Source: Candidatus Aenigmatarchaeota archaeon (GTDB lineage Archaea > Aenigmatarchaeota > Aenigmatarchaeia > GW2011-AR5). From it: a DNA stretch of 6,586 nucleotides. Positions 1-5,888 of this stretch are shown here, piece by piece. The stretch lies in the NCBI GenBank assembly GCA_016202845.1, contig JACQNW010000057.1, positions 1 to 6,586 on the forward strand. The letters run 5' to 3'. How positions within the stretch are numbered: position 1 is the stretch's first letter; the number at the start of each line of letters is the position of its first letter. The notes under the pieces were generated by a model. That model did no database searches. It was not told the origin of the DNA and was given only the letters and a program-made list of their open reading frames with translations. A program made the position numbers and the translations under genes.

Positions 1-36
1 ATCTACGCACACCAGAATTTATAAATTATAATAATT

Positions 37-141
37 TTAAGAGGTGGTTAGCTTTATGAATTTCCGCGCAGCTGCTTTAAATTCAGGATCATTTTGCCAT
101 TCTTTTATTTTATGCCATATATCGCTATTCGTGGGTCTCAT
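37..141 (-). CDS. Possible 34-residue small protein, unknown function
   Basis: Reading from ATG at 141 to TAA at 37 gives a short polar peptide. It begins MRPTNSDIWHKIKEW, continues NDPEFKAAARKFIK and ends LTTS. The composition is protein-like: two tryptophans, an amphipathic helical pattern and a DPEF...ARKFI stretch, with no low-complexity sequence. I do not recognise a named family. It is divergent from the large surface-protein gene. The A/T box at 171-180 is nearly palindromic and could serve both directions, placing a transcript start about 8 bases before this ATG. There is no convincing ribosome binding site. It could also be the tail of a degraded gene or a chance ORF. Confidence 0.4.
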   Translation of the reverse strand: MRPTNSDIWHKIKEWQNDPEFKAAARKFIKLTTS

Positions 142-151
142 ACTATCACTA

Positions 152-200
152 TGTATAAATTATCAACTGAAATATTTAAATCCAATGGATGTGTATCATG
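152..200 (+). promoter_or_regulatory. Archaeal-type promoter and start region of the large surface protein
   Basis: Two TATA-like boxes lie before the gene: TATAAAT at 154-160 and AATATTTAAA at 171-180. The first would place a transcript start near 183, giving a short leader that contains GGATGTG (187-193). That sequence is one base off the archaeal Shine-Dalgarno GGAGGTG and lies 4 bases before ATG 198. The second would place the start near 198-201, making the message leaderless. Both readings favour ATG 198. The second box is almost symmetrical and may also drive the divergent minus-strand ORF. Confidence 0.5.
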
Positions 201-3200
201 AAAAATAGTATATTAACCAGTAAATCGAAAATAGAAATAATGAACATGAAATTAGCATTACTTATTGCAGTGCTAGTAATTGTACTCGCTGTTCCTGCTT
301 TCTCACAGCTTACAATAGGTGGAAAAACATGTTCTGGAAATAGTGTTTGTGAATCCCAGACCACATGCGATTCTTCTGGCATTTGCAGCACCACTCTTCT
401 GAACTGTGAATCTTGCGGTACAGCTGTAAAAGCATGCCCTGATGGATCTGTTGCAACAGCTCCCAATATTTGCGTGGGCGGGGTTGGCCAGTCTGAATGC
501 AGGCCTGGGGTGCCTGTCTGTAGAGCAACAGGTGCTCAAGAGGCAACAAAAGTGTTGCCTTTTGCAGTATTTACAAAAAAAGGATTTGTTGTTAACATTA
601 CGCCTGCAGAAAGAAAGGCAATTGCAGGAACAGCTGTGGAATATGAAATAAATATTGAAAATCAAAATCCTATCCCGCTGACATTGCAGATTGGCAGGCA
701 AGTGCCAAAAGGATGGACGTCTGAAGGTCCAGCTTCTTTGAATTTAGGCCCTAAAGGCAAGGACAGATTTGTTCTTACAGTTTCTTCTAATGTTTCTGCA
801 AACGACGGAACATATGCAATTGCATTGGTATTTTTCAATCCAGAACTGAATATTGTAAGCACGATAACTGCAAAGTATACAGTTGCATCCAGGGGAGCGC
901 CTGCATTGAAAATTGAGCCGCGGTCAAAAGATGGCATTCCCGGAGAAACAGTATTTTTTACAGTGACAGTTTCAAACAATGATCCTGCCGAATTTGATGC
1001 AGCTTCCTTTTTACTGCAGGGTTCTGCGCCTGCAGAATGGACAGTTACATTCAATAGCAGCCTGCTGAAAATTGCACCAGGCCAGCGGGCTTCAACACTG
1101 ATGGCTGTAAAGATTCCTCAGAATTTGACAGAGGGAGAAACTGTTACAATATCAGTTAATGCAACATCTGGAAAAGTATCAACAGAAGCATTTGCAGATG
1201 TTACAATAAGTTTATGTGGAAACGGTGTATGTGATTTGAATGAAGCGTGTGGGGTTGATTGCCCTGCAGAGCAGTTTTTCACTTGCGCTTTCGGAAACGG
1301 AAGGTGCGAGCAGGAAATTGATGATGGAGTAGAATATTCTGCAGTGCCTAACTTTGTCTTGACAAGATTTATTGTATGCAGCAGGAATGCTGCAGAAGCA
1401 GATTGCCTCAAAGCGGCAGAATGTGGTTTTGGAAAAGCGTGTCTGTGCACATCTGATATTGCAAGCCAGTGCAATGTAAAGTGTGTTGACAACAAGGGTG
1501 TGTATTATCTTTATGCAACAGGCGTTTCTGAGGGCCGGAGCTCATTCAGATCAGAAGCAAACTACAGTTTTACTTGCCCTTTTGTAAATCTTCCTGAAAT
1601 AATTCAGACTAGAAACGCATTTTCAAATGCACGCGACAGCTATGAAAAAGCAAAGAGCGCTCTTGGCGAATCAATAAAGAAGGCTCCGACAGATGAAGAA
1701 AAAGCAAAGCTTCAGCCTTGCTTTGACGCCTTGGGAGTAATTATAGGATTATCAACAGATCACGTCAAGCTTCTGGATGCAGTCATAAAATCTCCTGCAG
1801 TTTCAAACACAACAGAAGCAAGGGCAAGAACTGCCGAAGTCAGGGCAGAAATAGAAACCTTGTTCAATACAAATTGCAGAGGTGCGACAGGCTTGCTCCA
1901 GATAAGAAGAATCATAGCGCCTGGCGGGGCAGAAAAAGGGACATCTGTCGTTTCAACTGTAGATGTTAGAAATATAGGAGACACTACATACTTTGGAAGT
2001 GTGCAGTGTGATTATGTCGCTCCTTCGCAACAGAGATCATCATTTGAAAGCAGTTGCACAGAGTTCCCCCCAAATATAATCAAGAGCTTCAACCCAGTAG
2101 CAAATGCAACAGAGGCAGGCCTGTGGAAATTGCAGTGCAAAGTTACAGGCTCTTTGAATTCAAATTGTTCAGCTGCAGAAATCCATGATTTTGATGAATC
2201 GACCTTTAATGTATCTACAAGAGAAGCTTTTGTTGTCGATGTTTTCGGCTTTTGTTCAGCGACTGGAATAACATGCGAAGTCCGGTCAAATACACAGGCA
2301 GCCTGCACCCAATGCTTCATAGGAGTGTCGAATGCCGCCTCTGGTGGCTCAGCAGTCCAATGCCAGAAGCAGTCGCAGGATGGAACTTTGTCTGTTTTCA
2401 GGTGTCCTTCGGCGGCGATCGGCTTTGCAGAACTGACAGGAAAGGTCTTCCCAAGTGCACAATGTGTTCCTGTCGAGCCTCAGGAAAAATCAGTCTCTGT
2501 TCTTTGTGAAGGCTGTGGCGATGGGCTTGTCAGCAACAATGAACAATGTGAAGCTCCTAATACTGACAACAACCAGATATGCTCTCAAAATGCAACAACA
2601 TGCGATGGGAAGCGCTTTGGCCAAAGGGATGCAGCTGGCTTCTGCACAGGCGCCTGTTTGTGCAGCGAAGATCAGTTCACATTTAGCTGCCAGCTTGGAA
2701 AATGCGGTGCTACATGCAGCGATGGCCAGACGCGAAACATAACCATTACAAAGCCTGGCGGAACCTGTGTTGCACTTCAGCAGTGCGGATCAAGCTGCGA
2801 ATACCAGCCGGTTGACTGCGAGCCTGGAAGTGTTTGTGGAAATAAAATATGCCAGGCAGGAGAAACAGCCACAAACTGTCCGGCAGACTGCTCTGCAGGA
2901 AGCTGCGGAAATGGAATTTGTGATTCAAATGAAAATAATGCAACATGTCCAACAGACTGCAAAACAGTTGCAGGCAAGTGCGAGATTAAAATTGCTTCAC
3001 AAAGCTGTTCGTTTGTATCTTCAACAAATAGGTACCAGGTAACGTTGAGCGGTGAATGGAAGGGTGGTGATCATGCTCATTCAATAGTAGATGATGATCC
3101 TAGCCAGAAATTCACAGGCAACTTTTCTACAACACACACCATGGCAGGCCCAGGCACAAAAGCAATAAAAGTCGAGGTCCATAATGCTTCTGACAGCTTG

Positions 3201-3950
3201 CTGTGCTTTAACACTTCACAAATTCAGTGTTTGCCAGGCGGAACGACAACTGGAAGGCTTGTCGATGTAGTCAGGCAGATACCTGATGCAACAAATAATG
3301 TTGTCAGGACAGGCGCGCATATAGTAAACTTGCAGGTCGCGCCTTATGCAGACATATCTGGATTTGAATTGCGAGAGCATACTGAATCAGGACTTACTGC
3401 AACAAACTTTGTGTTCTTTGGAAACACCTCGCCTGTTACTGTTGCAACCGCGCCTGTAATTGAATCTGACAAAACATTTACTCAATATTTGTTCACAACA
3501 AATCTGCGAGGAAGCAGCGCCTTGGTGAACAGGAATATTACAATACAGTACACACTATCGGCATTGGTTGAAAAAACATATACATTGTATTGGAAATATA
3601 CAGCTCTTGGACAGGAAGTTTCAGAGCAGCCTAGAATGCTTTTGAATGTCGTAGACTGCGCGCAGACATTCCCTGTTTATGCAGTGGGCCCTACAGGCGG
3701 CTGTTTGCAATATGCAAATTCATGCAAGGTTCCTGCAAGCTGGAGCATAGTCTCCCAGTGCCCAGAGGAGCGCGATGACAGATTGCCGCCAGTTACCCAG
3801 GCAGAAGACGGCACATGGCTGATTATAATATTAATAGTAGTGCTGGTCATAATCGTTATAGTCCTAGTCCGCTACAGGGATGAAATAAAGCAAAGACTGG
3901 GGATGGAAGAGGAAGAGACAGAAGAAAACGTAGAACTTGAAGAGGAATAA
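198..3950 (+). CDS. Large secreted, membrane-anchored, cysteine-rich surface protein with NEW3-like domains
   Basis: This 1250-residue protein should be exported and held at the cell surface. Residues 1-36 form a signal peptide: a lysine-containing N-region, the hydrophobic core LALLIAVLVIVLAVP, and likely cleavage after AFS. Residues 45-108 are a cysteine-rich head with 10 Cys. Two beta-rich domains follow (about 127-229 and 235-339), resembling NEW3/NPCBM-associated domains. CGNG-type cysteine repeats lie at 340-355, 880-898 and 903-921, with a related CGDG module at 773. A mainly helical stretch lies at about 465-562. Another beta domain lies at about 1020-1150, then a degenerate Kazal-like segment at 1154-1188. 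A transmembrane helix (1207-1224) precedes a basic then strongly acidic tail ending in EEE. I count about 68 cysteines and 18 NxS/T sequons, which suits a glycosylated, disulfide-stabilised ectodomain. ATG 198 was chosen from promoter and Shine-Dalgarno spacing; ATG 189, 240 and 246 are alternatives, and 246 gives the shortest classical signal peptide. The exact role (adhesin, envelope or S-layer-like) cannot be read. Confidence 0.9.
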   Translation: MKNSILTSKSKIEIMNMKLALLIAVLVIVLAVPAFSQLTIGGKTCSGNSVCESQTTCDSSGICSTTLLNCESCGTAVKACPDGSVATAPNICVGGVGQSECRPGVPVCRATGAQEATKVLPFAVFTKKGFVVNITPAERKAIAGTAVEYEINIENQNPIPLTLQIGRQVPKGWTSEGPASLNLGPKGKDRFVLTVSSNVSANDGTYAIALVFFNPELNIVSTITAKYTVASRGAPALKIEPRSKDGIPGETVFFTVTVSNNDPAEFDAASFLLQGSAPAEWTVTFNSSLLKIAPGQRASTLMAVKIPQNLTEGETVTISVNATSGKVSTEAFADVTISLCGNGVCDLNEACGVDCPAEQFFTCAFGNGRCEQEIDDGVEYSAVPNFVLTRFIVCSRNAAEADCLKAAECGFGKACLCTSDIASQCNVKCVDNKGVYYLYATGVSEGRSSFRSEANYSFTCPFVNLPEIIQTRNAFSNARDSYEKAKSALGESIKKAPTDEEKAKLQPCFDALGVIIGLSTDHVKLLDAVIKSPAVSNTTEARARTAEVRAEIETLFNTNCRGATGLLQIRRIIAPGGAEKGTSVVSTVDVRNIGDTTYFGSVQCDYVAPSQQRSSFESSCTEFPPNIIKSFNPVANATEAGLWKLQCKVTGSLNSNCSAAEIHDFDESTFNVSTREAFVVDVFGFCSATGITCEVRSNTQAACTQCFIGVSNAASGGSAVQCQKQSQDGTLSVFRCPSAAIGFAELTGKVFPSAQCVPVEPQEKSVSVLCEGCGDGLVSNNEQCEAPNTDNNQICSQNATTCDGKRFGQRDAAGFCTGACLCSEDQFTFSCQLGKCGATCSDGQTRNITITKPGGTCVALQQCGSSCEYQPVDCEPGSVCGNKICQAGETATNCPADCSAGSCGNGICDSNENNATCPTDCKTVAGKCEIKIASQSCSFVSSTNRYQVTLSGEWKGGDHAHSIVDDDPSQKFTGNFSTTHTMAGPGTKAIKVEVHNASDSLLCFNTSQIQCLPGGTTTGRLVDVVRQIPDATNNVVRTGAHIVNLQVAPYADISGFELREHTESGLTATNFVFFGNTSPVTVATAPVIESDKTFTQYLFTTNLRGSSALVNRNITIQYTLSALVEKTYTLYWKYTALGQEVSEQPRMLLNVVDCAQTFPVYAVGPTGGCLQYANSCKVPASWSIVSQCPEERDDRLPPVTQAEDGTWLIIILIVVLVIIVIVLVRYRDEIKQRLGMEEEETEENVELEEE

Positions 3951-3975
3951 GATTAGCACAAAATCCACTATTATA

Positions 3976-4017
3976 GTGAACCAAATAAATAAACAGGACA
4001 TAATTTATTTGTTTCAC
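3976..4017. repeat. 15-bp imperfect inverted repeat between the two surface-protein genes
   Basis: The left arm GTGAACCAAATAAAT (3976-3990) and right arm ATTTATTTGTTTCAC (4003-4017) pair over 14 of 15 positions, with a 12-base loop. No T-run follows, so a classical terminator is less likely than an operator, a 3'-end stabilising hairpin or an mRNA leader structure. The outer sequence ATAGTGAAC (3973-3981) occurs again as a direct repeat at 4039-4047, giving three GTGAA-type half sites in about 70 bases upstream of the gene at 4083. Confidence 0.55.
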
Positions 4018-4069
4018 ATATAGCAACCAATGAAGTTAATAGTGAACAGATATTTTTGTGTTATAGTTA

Positions 4070-4082
4070 GAGGGAGTGTATA
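4070..4082 (+). promoter_or_regulatory. Ribosome binding site deciding the start at 4083
   Basis: The sequence GAGGGAGTG (4070-4078) precedes ATG 4083 and resembles the archaeal GGAGGTG consensus, with GGGAG ending 6 bases before the start. It supports ATG 4083 over the in-frame ATG at 4098. A T-rich box at 4049-4057 (GATATTTTT) lies upstream, but it is too close to allow a leader containing this site, so the promoter itself is unclear. Confidence 0.5.
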
Positions 4083-4514
4083 ATGCCAGAGTTGCCCATG
4101 AAAATTATTGTCATTGTTGTGATAGTAGTGCTAGTGCTCGTTATCCTTTCAACATTTTTGCTTGGCCAGGCAGGCAGCCAGATATCAAAAGCAGATGCAG
4201 AAAGAATTTTTGCAAGCCAATGCCAGGTATATTCGCAGAACAACTGTGAATGGGCTGTCACAAGAAATTCTGATTTCAACAAATATGTGGAAGCGTGCCG
4301 CGTTCTTTACGGCCCGGAGCGTGATTCATTTTCATGCTTGTACGTTCTTTGCAATGCATGCAAGGACACGCAAAACAGCCAGATAAAATGCGCCGGCATC
4401 TGCAATGCCTGCAAGGGCAATGATGAAACAGGAATAAACACAGAGCCATGCTGCGCAGAATTCACCGCCCAGTGCACCGGCGTTCTGGACTGTGAAGTCT
4501 GCAAGACTGGATAG
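4083..4514 (+). CDS. Small N-terminally anchored cysteine-rich envelope protein with three CxxCK motifs
   Basis: The 143-residue product starts with a short polar stretch and a strong hydrophobic helix (about residues 7-27, IIVIVVIVVLVLVILSTFLL). It has no clear signal-peptidase site, so the helix probably stays as an anchor with the rest outside the cell. The remaining ~115 residues hold 14 cysteines (47, 55, 72, 85, 90, 93, 103, 107, 110, 123, 124, 131, 137, 140). Three pairs form CxxCK motifs: CNACK at 90-94, CNACK at 107-111 and CEVCK at 137-141. The even number suits seven disulfides, though CxxC pairs could instead bind metal or act in redox chemistry. I recognise no named family. It follows the giant cysteine-rich surface protein on the same strand after 132 bases, so the two may belong to the same envelope structure. 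That functional link is inferred. Confidence 0.85.
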   Translation: MPELPMKIIVIVVIVVLVLVILSTFLLGQAGSQISKADAERIFASQCQVYSQNNCEWAVTRNSDFNKYVEACRVLYGPERDSFSCLYVLCNACKDTQNSQIKCAGICNACKGNDETGINTEPCCAEFTAQCTGVLDCEVCKTG

Positions 4515-4515
4515 T

Positions 4516-4607
4516 TATAGATGACCAACTTAGTATTATGTTCTCATAACCAGAAACAAAATACGTGAAAGGTAAACTGCACGTATTTTTTACTTTGGTC
4601 ATATATA
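4516..4607 (+). other. Candidate structured RNA or 3'-end element: predicted three-way junction
   Basis: Manual pairing gives an outer stem between 4516-4535 and 4591-4607: 16 pairs, including perfect ATGACCAA with TTGGTCAT, one mismatch and a 3-base bulge. Inside it, a small hairpin with stem TTATG/CATAA and a TTCT loop (4536-4549) abuts the outer stem directly. After an 8-base linker comes a perfect 10-bp hairpin (4558-4567 with 4580-4589). The element begins two bases after the stop codon of the upstream gene, so it would be its 3' UTR. No known RNA family was recognised. The pairing is seen in the sequence; the RNA role is inferred. Confidence 0.4.
4558..4591 (+). terminator. Hairpin plus T-run, probable transcription terminator
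   Basis: AAAATACGTG (4558-4567) and CACGTATTTT (4580-4589) are perfectly complementary over 10 bp around a 12-base loop. The right arm runs into TTTTTT (4586-4591). It lies 44 bases after the stop of the small cysteine-rich gene. The T-run alone could end transcription in archaea, and the hairpin would protect the 3' end. Confidence 0.6.
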
Positions 4608-4633
4608 GTAAAAATCTAATGTAAATTACTATG
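4599..4633 (+). promoter_or_regulatory. TATA-like box for a leaderless start at 4631
   Basis: ATATATAG at 4601-4608 is centred about 26 bases before ATG 4631, the spacing expected if transcription begins at the start codon. This supports 4631 as the original start of the Fic-like reading region. The box overlaps the right arm of the folded element at 4516-4607. Confidence 0.45.
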
Positions 4634-4813
4634 TATTGGTTTATCTGTGCAAATGTTATAGACAAGACAATATTCCTTGCAAATGTCTTCAGGTATAATT
4701 TTGATGCATTCCAGAAAAACATCAAGCATACCAGGCTCGAGAAAGACTCGCCAAAGCTAAAGGAGCACATTATCAAGCTGCACGTTTATTCCACAACTGT
4801 CACAGAATCCTGA
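4631..4813 (+). pseudogene. Out-of-frame N-terminal part of the Fic gene (60 codons)
   Basis: ATG 4631 opens a 60-residue reading frame that ends at TGA 4811-4813. Its second half (FDAFQKNIKH..., then KLKEHIIKLH) resembles the helices that normally precede the Fic core, where an Ixx(L)H element leads into the HRILM-like segment. The continuation HRILM is found in a different frame (4801-4815), the frame of the downstream Fic core. A single-base deletion between about 4705 and 4810, most simply near 4780, would explain the break. The usual more N-terminal Fic part, including the (S/T)xxxE(G/N) inhibitory motif, is absent, so the region looks truncated as well. Alternatively it is a real short upstream ORF coupled to the Fic core by the TGATG overlap. 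Confidence 0.5.
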
Positions 4814-5205
4814 TGACGAATCTCGTAGAGCGACCAGGCGAGATTTCTTACACGAGAAAAAGAATCATAGGCTTTGCAACCAAGCTGCCTGACTCAAAGA
4901 TAGAGATAGATACAGAACTGGAAGCGATGTTCAATTTCTATGAAAAATACAAGGATAAAATAGAGCCGCAGATACTGGCATCCCTGGTTCATTTCCTGTT
5001 TGTTTCAATCCACCCGTTCATTGATGGCAACGGCAGGGTCGCGAGACTCATTCATTCGTTTGTATTGATGAAAGCAGGTCTGCCGCTATTTGCATTTGAT
5101 CCGAATCATAGAAATATATATTTCAGCCTCCTGGACAAAGGCAGGACAGAAAGCGTGGAAGAATTTGTCCAGTTTTGCATCGACAAGCACAAGGAACTGA
5201 TATAA
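4813..5205 (+). CDS. Fic-domain protein (AMPylase type), probably N-terminally broken
   Basis: Fic proteins usually transfer AMP or another nucleotide-derived group from a nucleotide to a hydroxyl on a target protein. The 130-residue product carries an intact catalytic loop, HPFIDGNGRVAR, at residues 67-78. This includes the histidine, the acidic residue, the GNGR anion-binding loop and the final arginine. An ERPGE segment at residues 6-10 and a flap region (about 17-30) precede it in the expected order. A complete Fic protein also has upstream helices. Here the same frame continues upstream as LFHNCHRILM, but no ATG, GTG or TTG occurs back to the stop at 4702-4704, so the gene appears frameshifted. 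ATG 4813 overlaps the upstream TGA, which could allow coupled translation. No (S/T)xxxE(G/N) inhibitory motif or partner antitoxin gene is seen beside it. The core could be active, or this may be a decaying pseudogene. Confidence 0.8.
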   Translation: MTNLVERPGEISYTRKRIIGFATKLPDSKIEIDTELEAMFNFYEKYKDKIEPQILASLVHFLFVSIHPFIDGNGRVARLIHSFVLMKAGLPLFAFDPNHRNIYFSLLDKGRTESVEEFVQFCIDKHKELI

Positions 5206-5232
5206 CAATTATATGTTTATTCATGTGGAAAA

Positions 5233-5526
5233 TTACATTCTTATTTTGTAAAATTGGATAGGGATGGCATCATAATCTATCGATCCGTGCGTTCCAATAG
5301 ATTCATTTGTTTCTGTTCTGCCAACTCCAACTAGGCATGCATTGGCGCCTCTTGGTATTGAACCTTGATCGTATTTTCTACACCATCTCACATAGCCTTG
5401 TAGATCAAATTCAGAACCCCTTACGCCTTTGGCAAGCTGCGGAGAAAAATATTTGACTACCTCAACTTCGACAGAGCCAGATAGAAGTTGTCCATTTTTA
5501 ATCTTTACCTGAATAATTCTTCTCAT
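5233..5526 (-). CDS. Unrecognised 97-residue protein
   Basis: The gene runs from ATG at 5526 to TAA at 5233 and converges on the Fic gene with a 27-base gap. The product has an alternating hydrophobic start (RRIIQVKIKNGQ), suggesting a beta-rich fold. A middle part has YVRWCRKY around residues 45-52, and the glycine-rich end contains VGVGRTETNESIGTHG (66-81) followed by IDYDAIPIQFY. It has no signal peptide, no membrane segment and only two cysteines. I do not recognise a family. The codon pattern and composition look like a real gene, and no plus-strand gene occupies the interval. It is divergent from the AbrB-type gene, with 96 bases between the start codons. A/T-rich sequence at 5536-5555 could supply its promoter. 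It may be a stand-alone small protein or cargo in an accessory region. Confidence 0.65.
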   Translation of the reverse strand: MRRIIQVKIKNGQLLSGSVEVEVVKYFSPQLAKGVRGSEFDLQGYVRWCRKYDQGSIPRGANACLVGVGRTETNESIGTHGSIDYDAIPIQFYKIRM

Positions 5527-5573
5527 CTGTTATACTTTTATAATAAATTCTTAAAGATGCAAAAATTGAAATA

Positions 5574-5622
5574 AGCTTTAAATCCTTTGGTAAGAAAGTA
5601 AGATTGTAAGGAGTTGATACAC
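5574..5622 (+). promoter_or_regulatory. Promoter and ribosome binding site of the AbrB-type gene
   Basis: CTTTAAAT at 5576-5583 is a TATA-like box that predicts a transcript start near 5606. AAGGAG at 5608-5613 is a good Shine-Dalgarno site, 9 bases before ATG 5623. It decides for ATG 5623 over the in-frame TTG at 5614, which would touch the site. The 5527-5622 interval is shared with the divergent gene, so an AbrB-type product could bind here to control itself; no clear operator palindrome was seen. Confidence 0.5.
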
Positions 5623-5868
5623 ATGCCAGTAGAAACCGTAAGGATGTCTTCAAAGGGACAAATAGTCATACCACAAGATATAAGGGAAGAAATAAATGCG
5701 GACGAAGGAACCGTGTTTGCTGTGACAGGGAGCAGAGATGCTGTAATACTTAAGAAAATAGGAACACCTTCGAAGGAAGAGTTAATAAAACAGCTTCATG
5801 TCATAGCCAAAGAAGGCAAAAAGCGTCTGCAGAGCAGAAATATAAAAGAGGGGGACATGCAAAAATAG
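5623..5868 (+). CDS. AbrB/MazE-type DNA-binding protein, probable antitoxin or autoregulator
   Basis: The 81-residue product has the swapped-hairpin AbrB/SpoVT/MazE domain at about residues 4-46. Its typical signature is VRMSSKGQIVIPQDIRE at 6-22, followed by a turn with EGTVFAV and the closing strand VILKKI. Such proteins form dimers that bind DNA and often act as antitoxins that repress their own operon. The C-terminal part (50-81) is a charged helix (KEELIKQLHVIAKEGKKRL), where antitoxins of this class commonly bind their toxin. It lies 53 bases before the DUF4258-like gene on the same strand. The gene ends ATG CAA AAA TAG; one extra A in the AAAAA run would extend it by nine codons (IVEKSRKN after QK), so a small C-terminal frameshift is possible. 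Confidence 0.85.
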   Translation: MPVETVRMSSKGQIVIPQDIREEINADEGTVFAVTGSRDAVILKKIGTPSKEELIKQLHVIAKEGKKRLQSRNIKEGDMQK

Positions 5869-5888
5869 TTGAAAAGTCAAGAAAGAAT

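Noticed and set aside
1..36. Possible promoter in the A/T-rich left edge
   Set aside because: A TATA-like string is present, but no start codon and gene follow it at a suitable distance on the plus strand, and the edge cuts the context.
185..208. Short upstream ORF MDVYHEK overlapping the start of the large gene
   Set aside because: Seven codons, overlapping by chance with the start region; nothing indicates that it is translated.
303..701. Minus-strand open frame of 132 codons and similar ones opposite the large gene (for example 662-1054, 1118-1495, 2012-2320)
   Set aside because: They lie entirely within a convincing plus-strand gene, show no known motif and have compositions expected from reading its biased codons backwards.
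2252..3042. Plus-strand open frames in other phases inside the large gene
   Set aside because: They are short, lack start signals and are explained by the cysteine- and alanine-rich codon content of the main frame.
4083..4170. Archaeal pilin (class III signal peptide) start for the small cysteine-rich protein
   Set aside because: There is no K/R-G cleavage motif before the hydrophobic stretch and no pilin-like Q after it, so a plain N-terminal anchor fits better.
4516..4607. Hammerhead ribozyme suggested by the three-way junction with GATGA and AGAAAC
   Set aside because: The conserved CUGANGA box is not complete or next to the inner stem as required, and no matching cleavage site is present.
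4631..4813. Programmed frameshift joining the two parts of the Fic gene
   Set aside because: No slippery heptamer is visible at the likely junction near 4780-4810; mutation or sequence error is simpler.
5614..5622. TTG 5614 as start of the AbrB-type gene
   Set aside because: It directly abuts the Shine-Dalgarno AAGGAG (5608-5613), leaving no spacing; ATG 5623 has a normal spacing of 9 bases.
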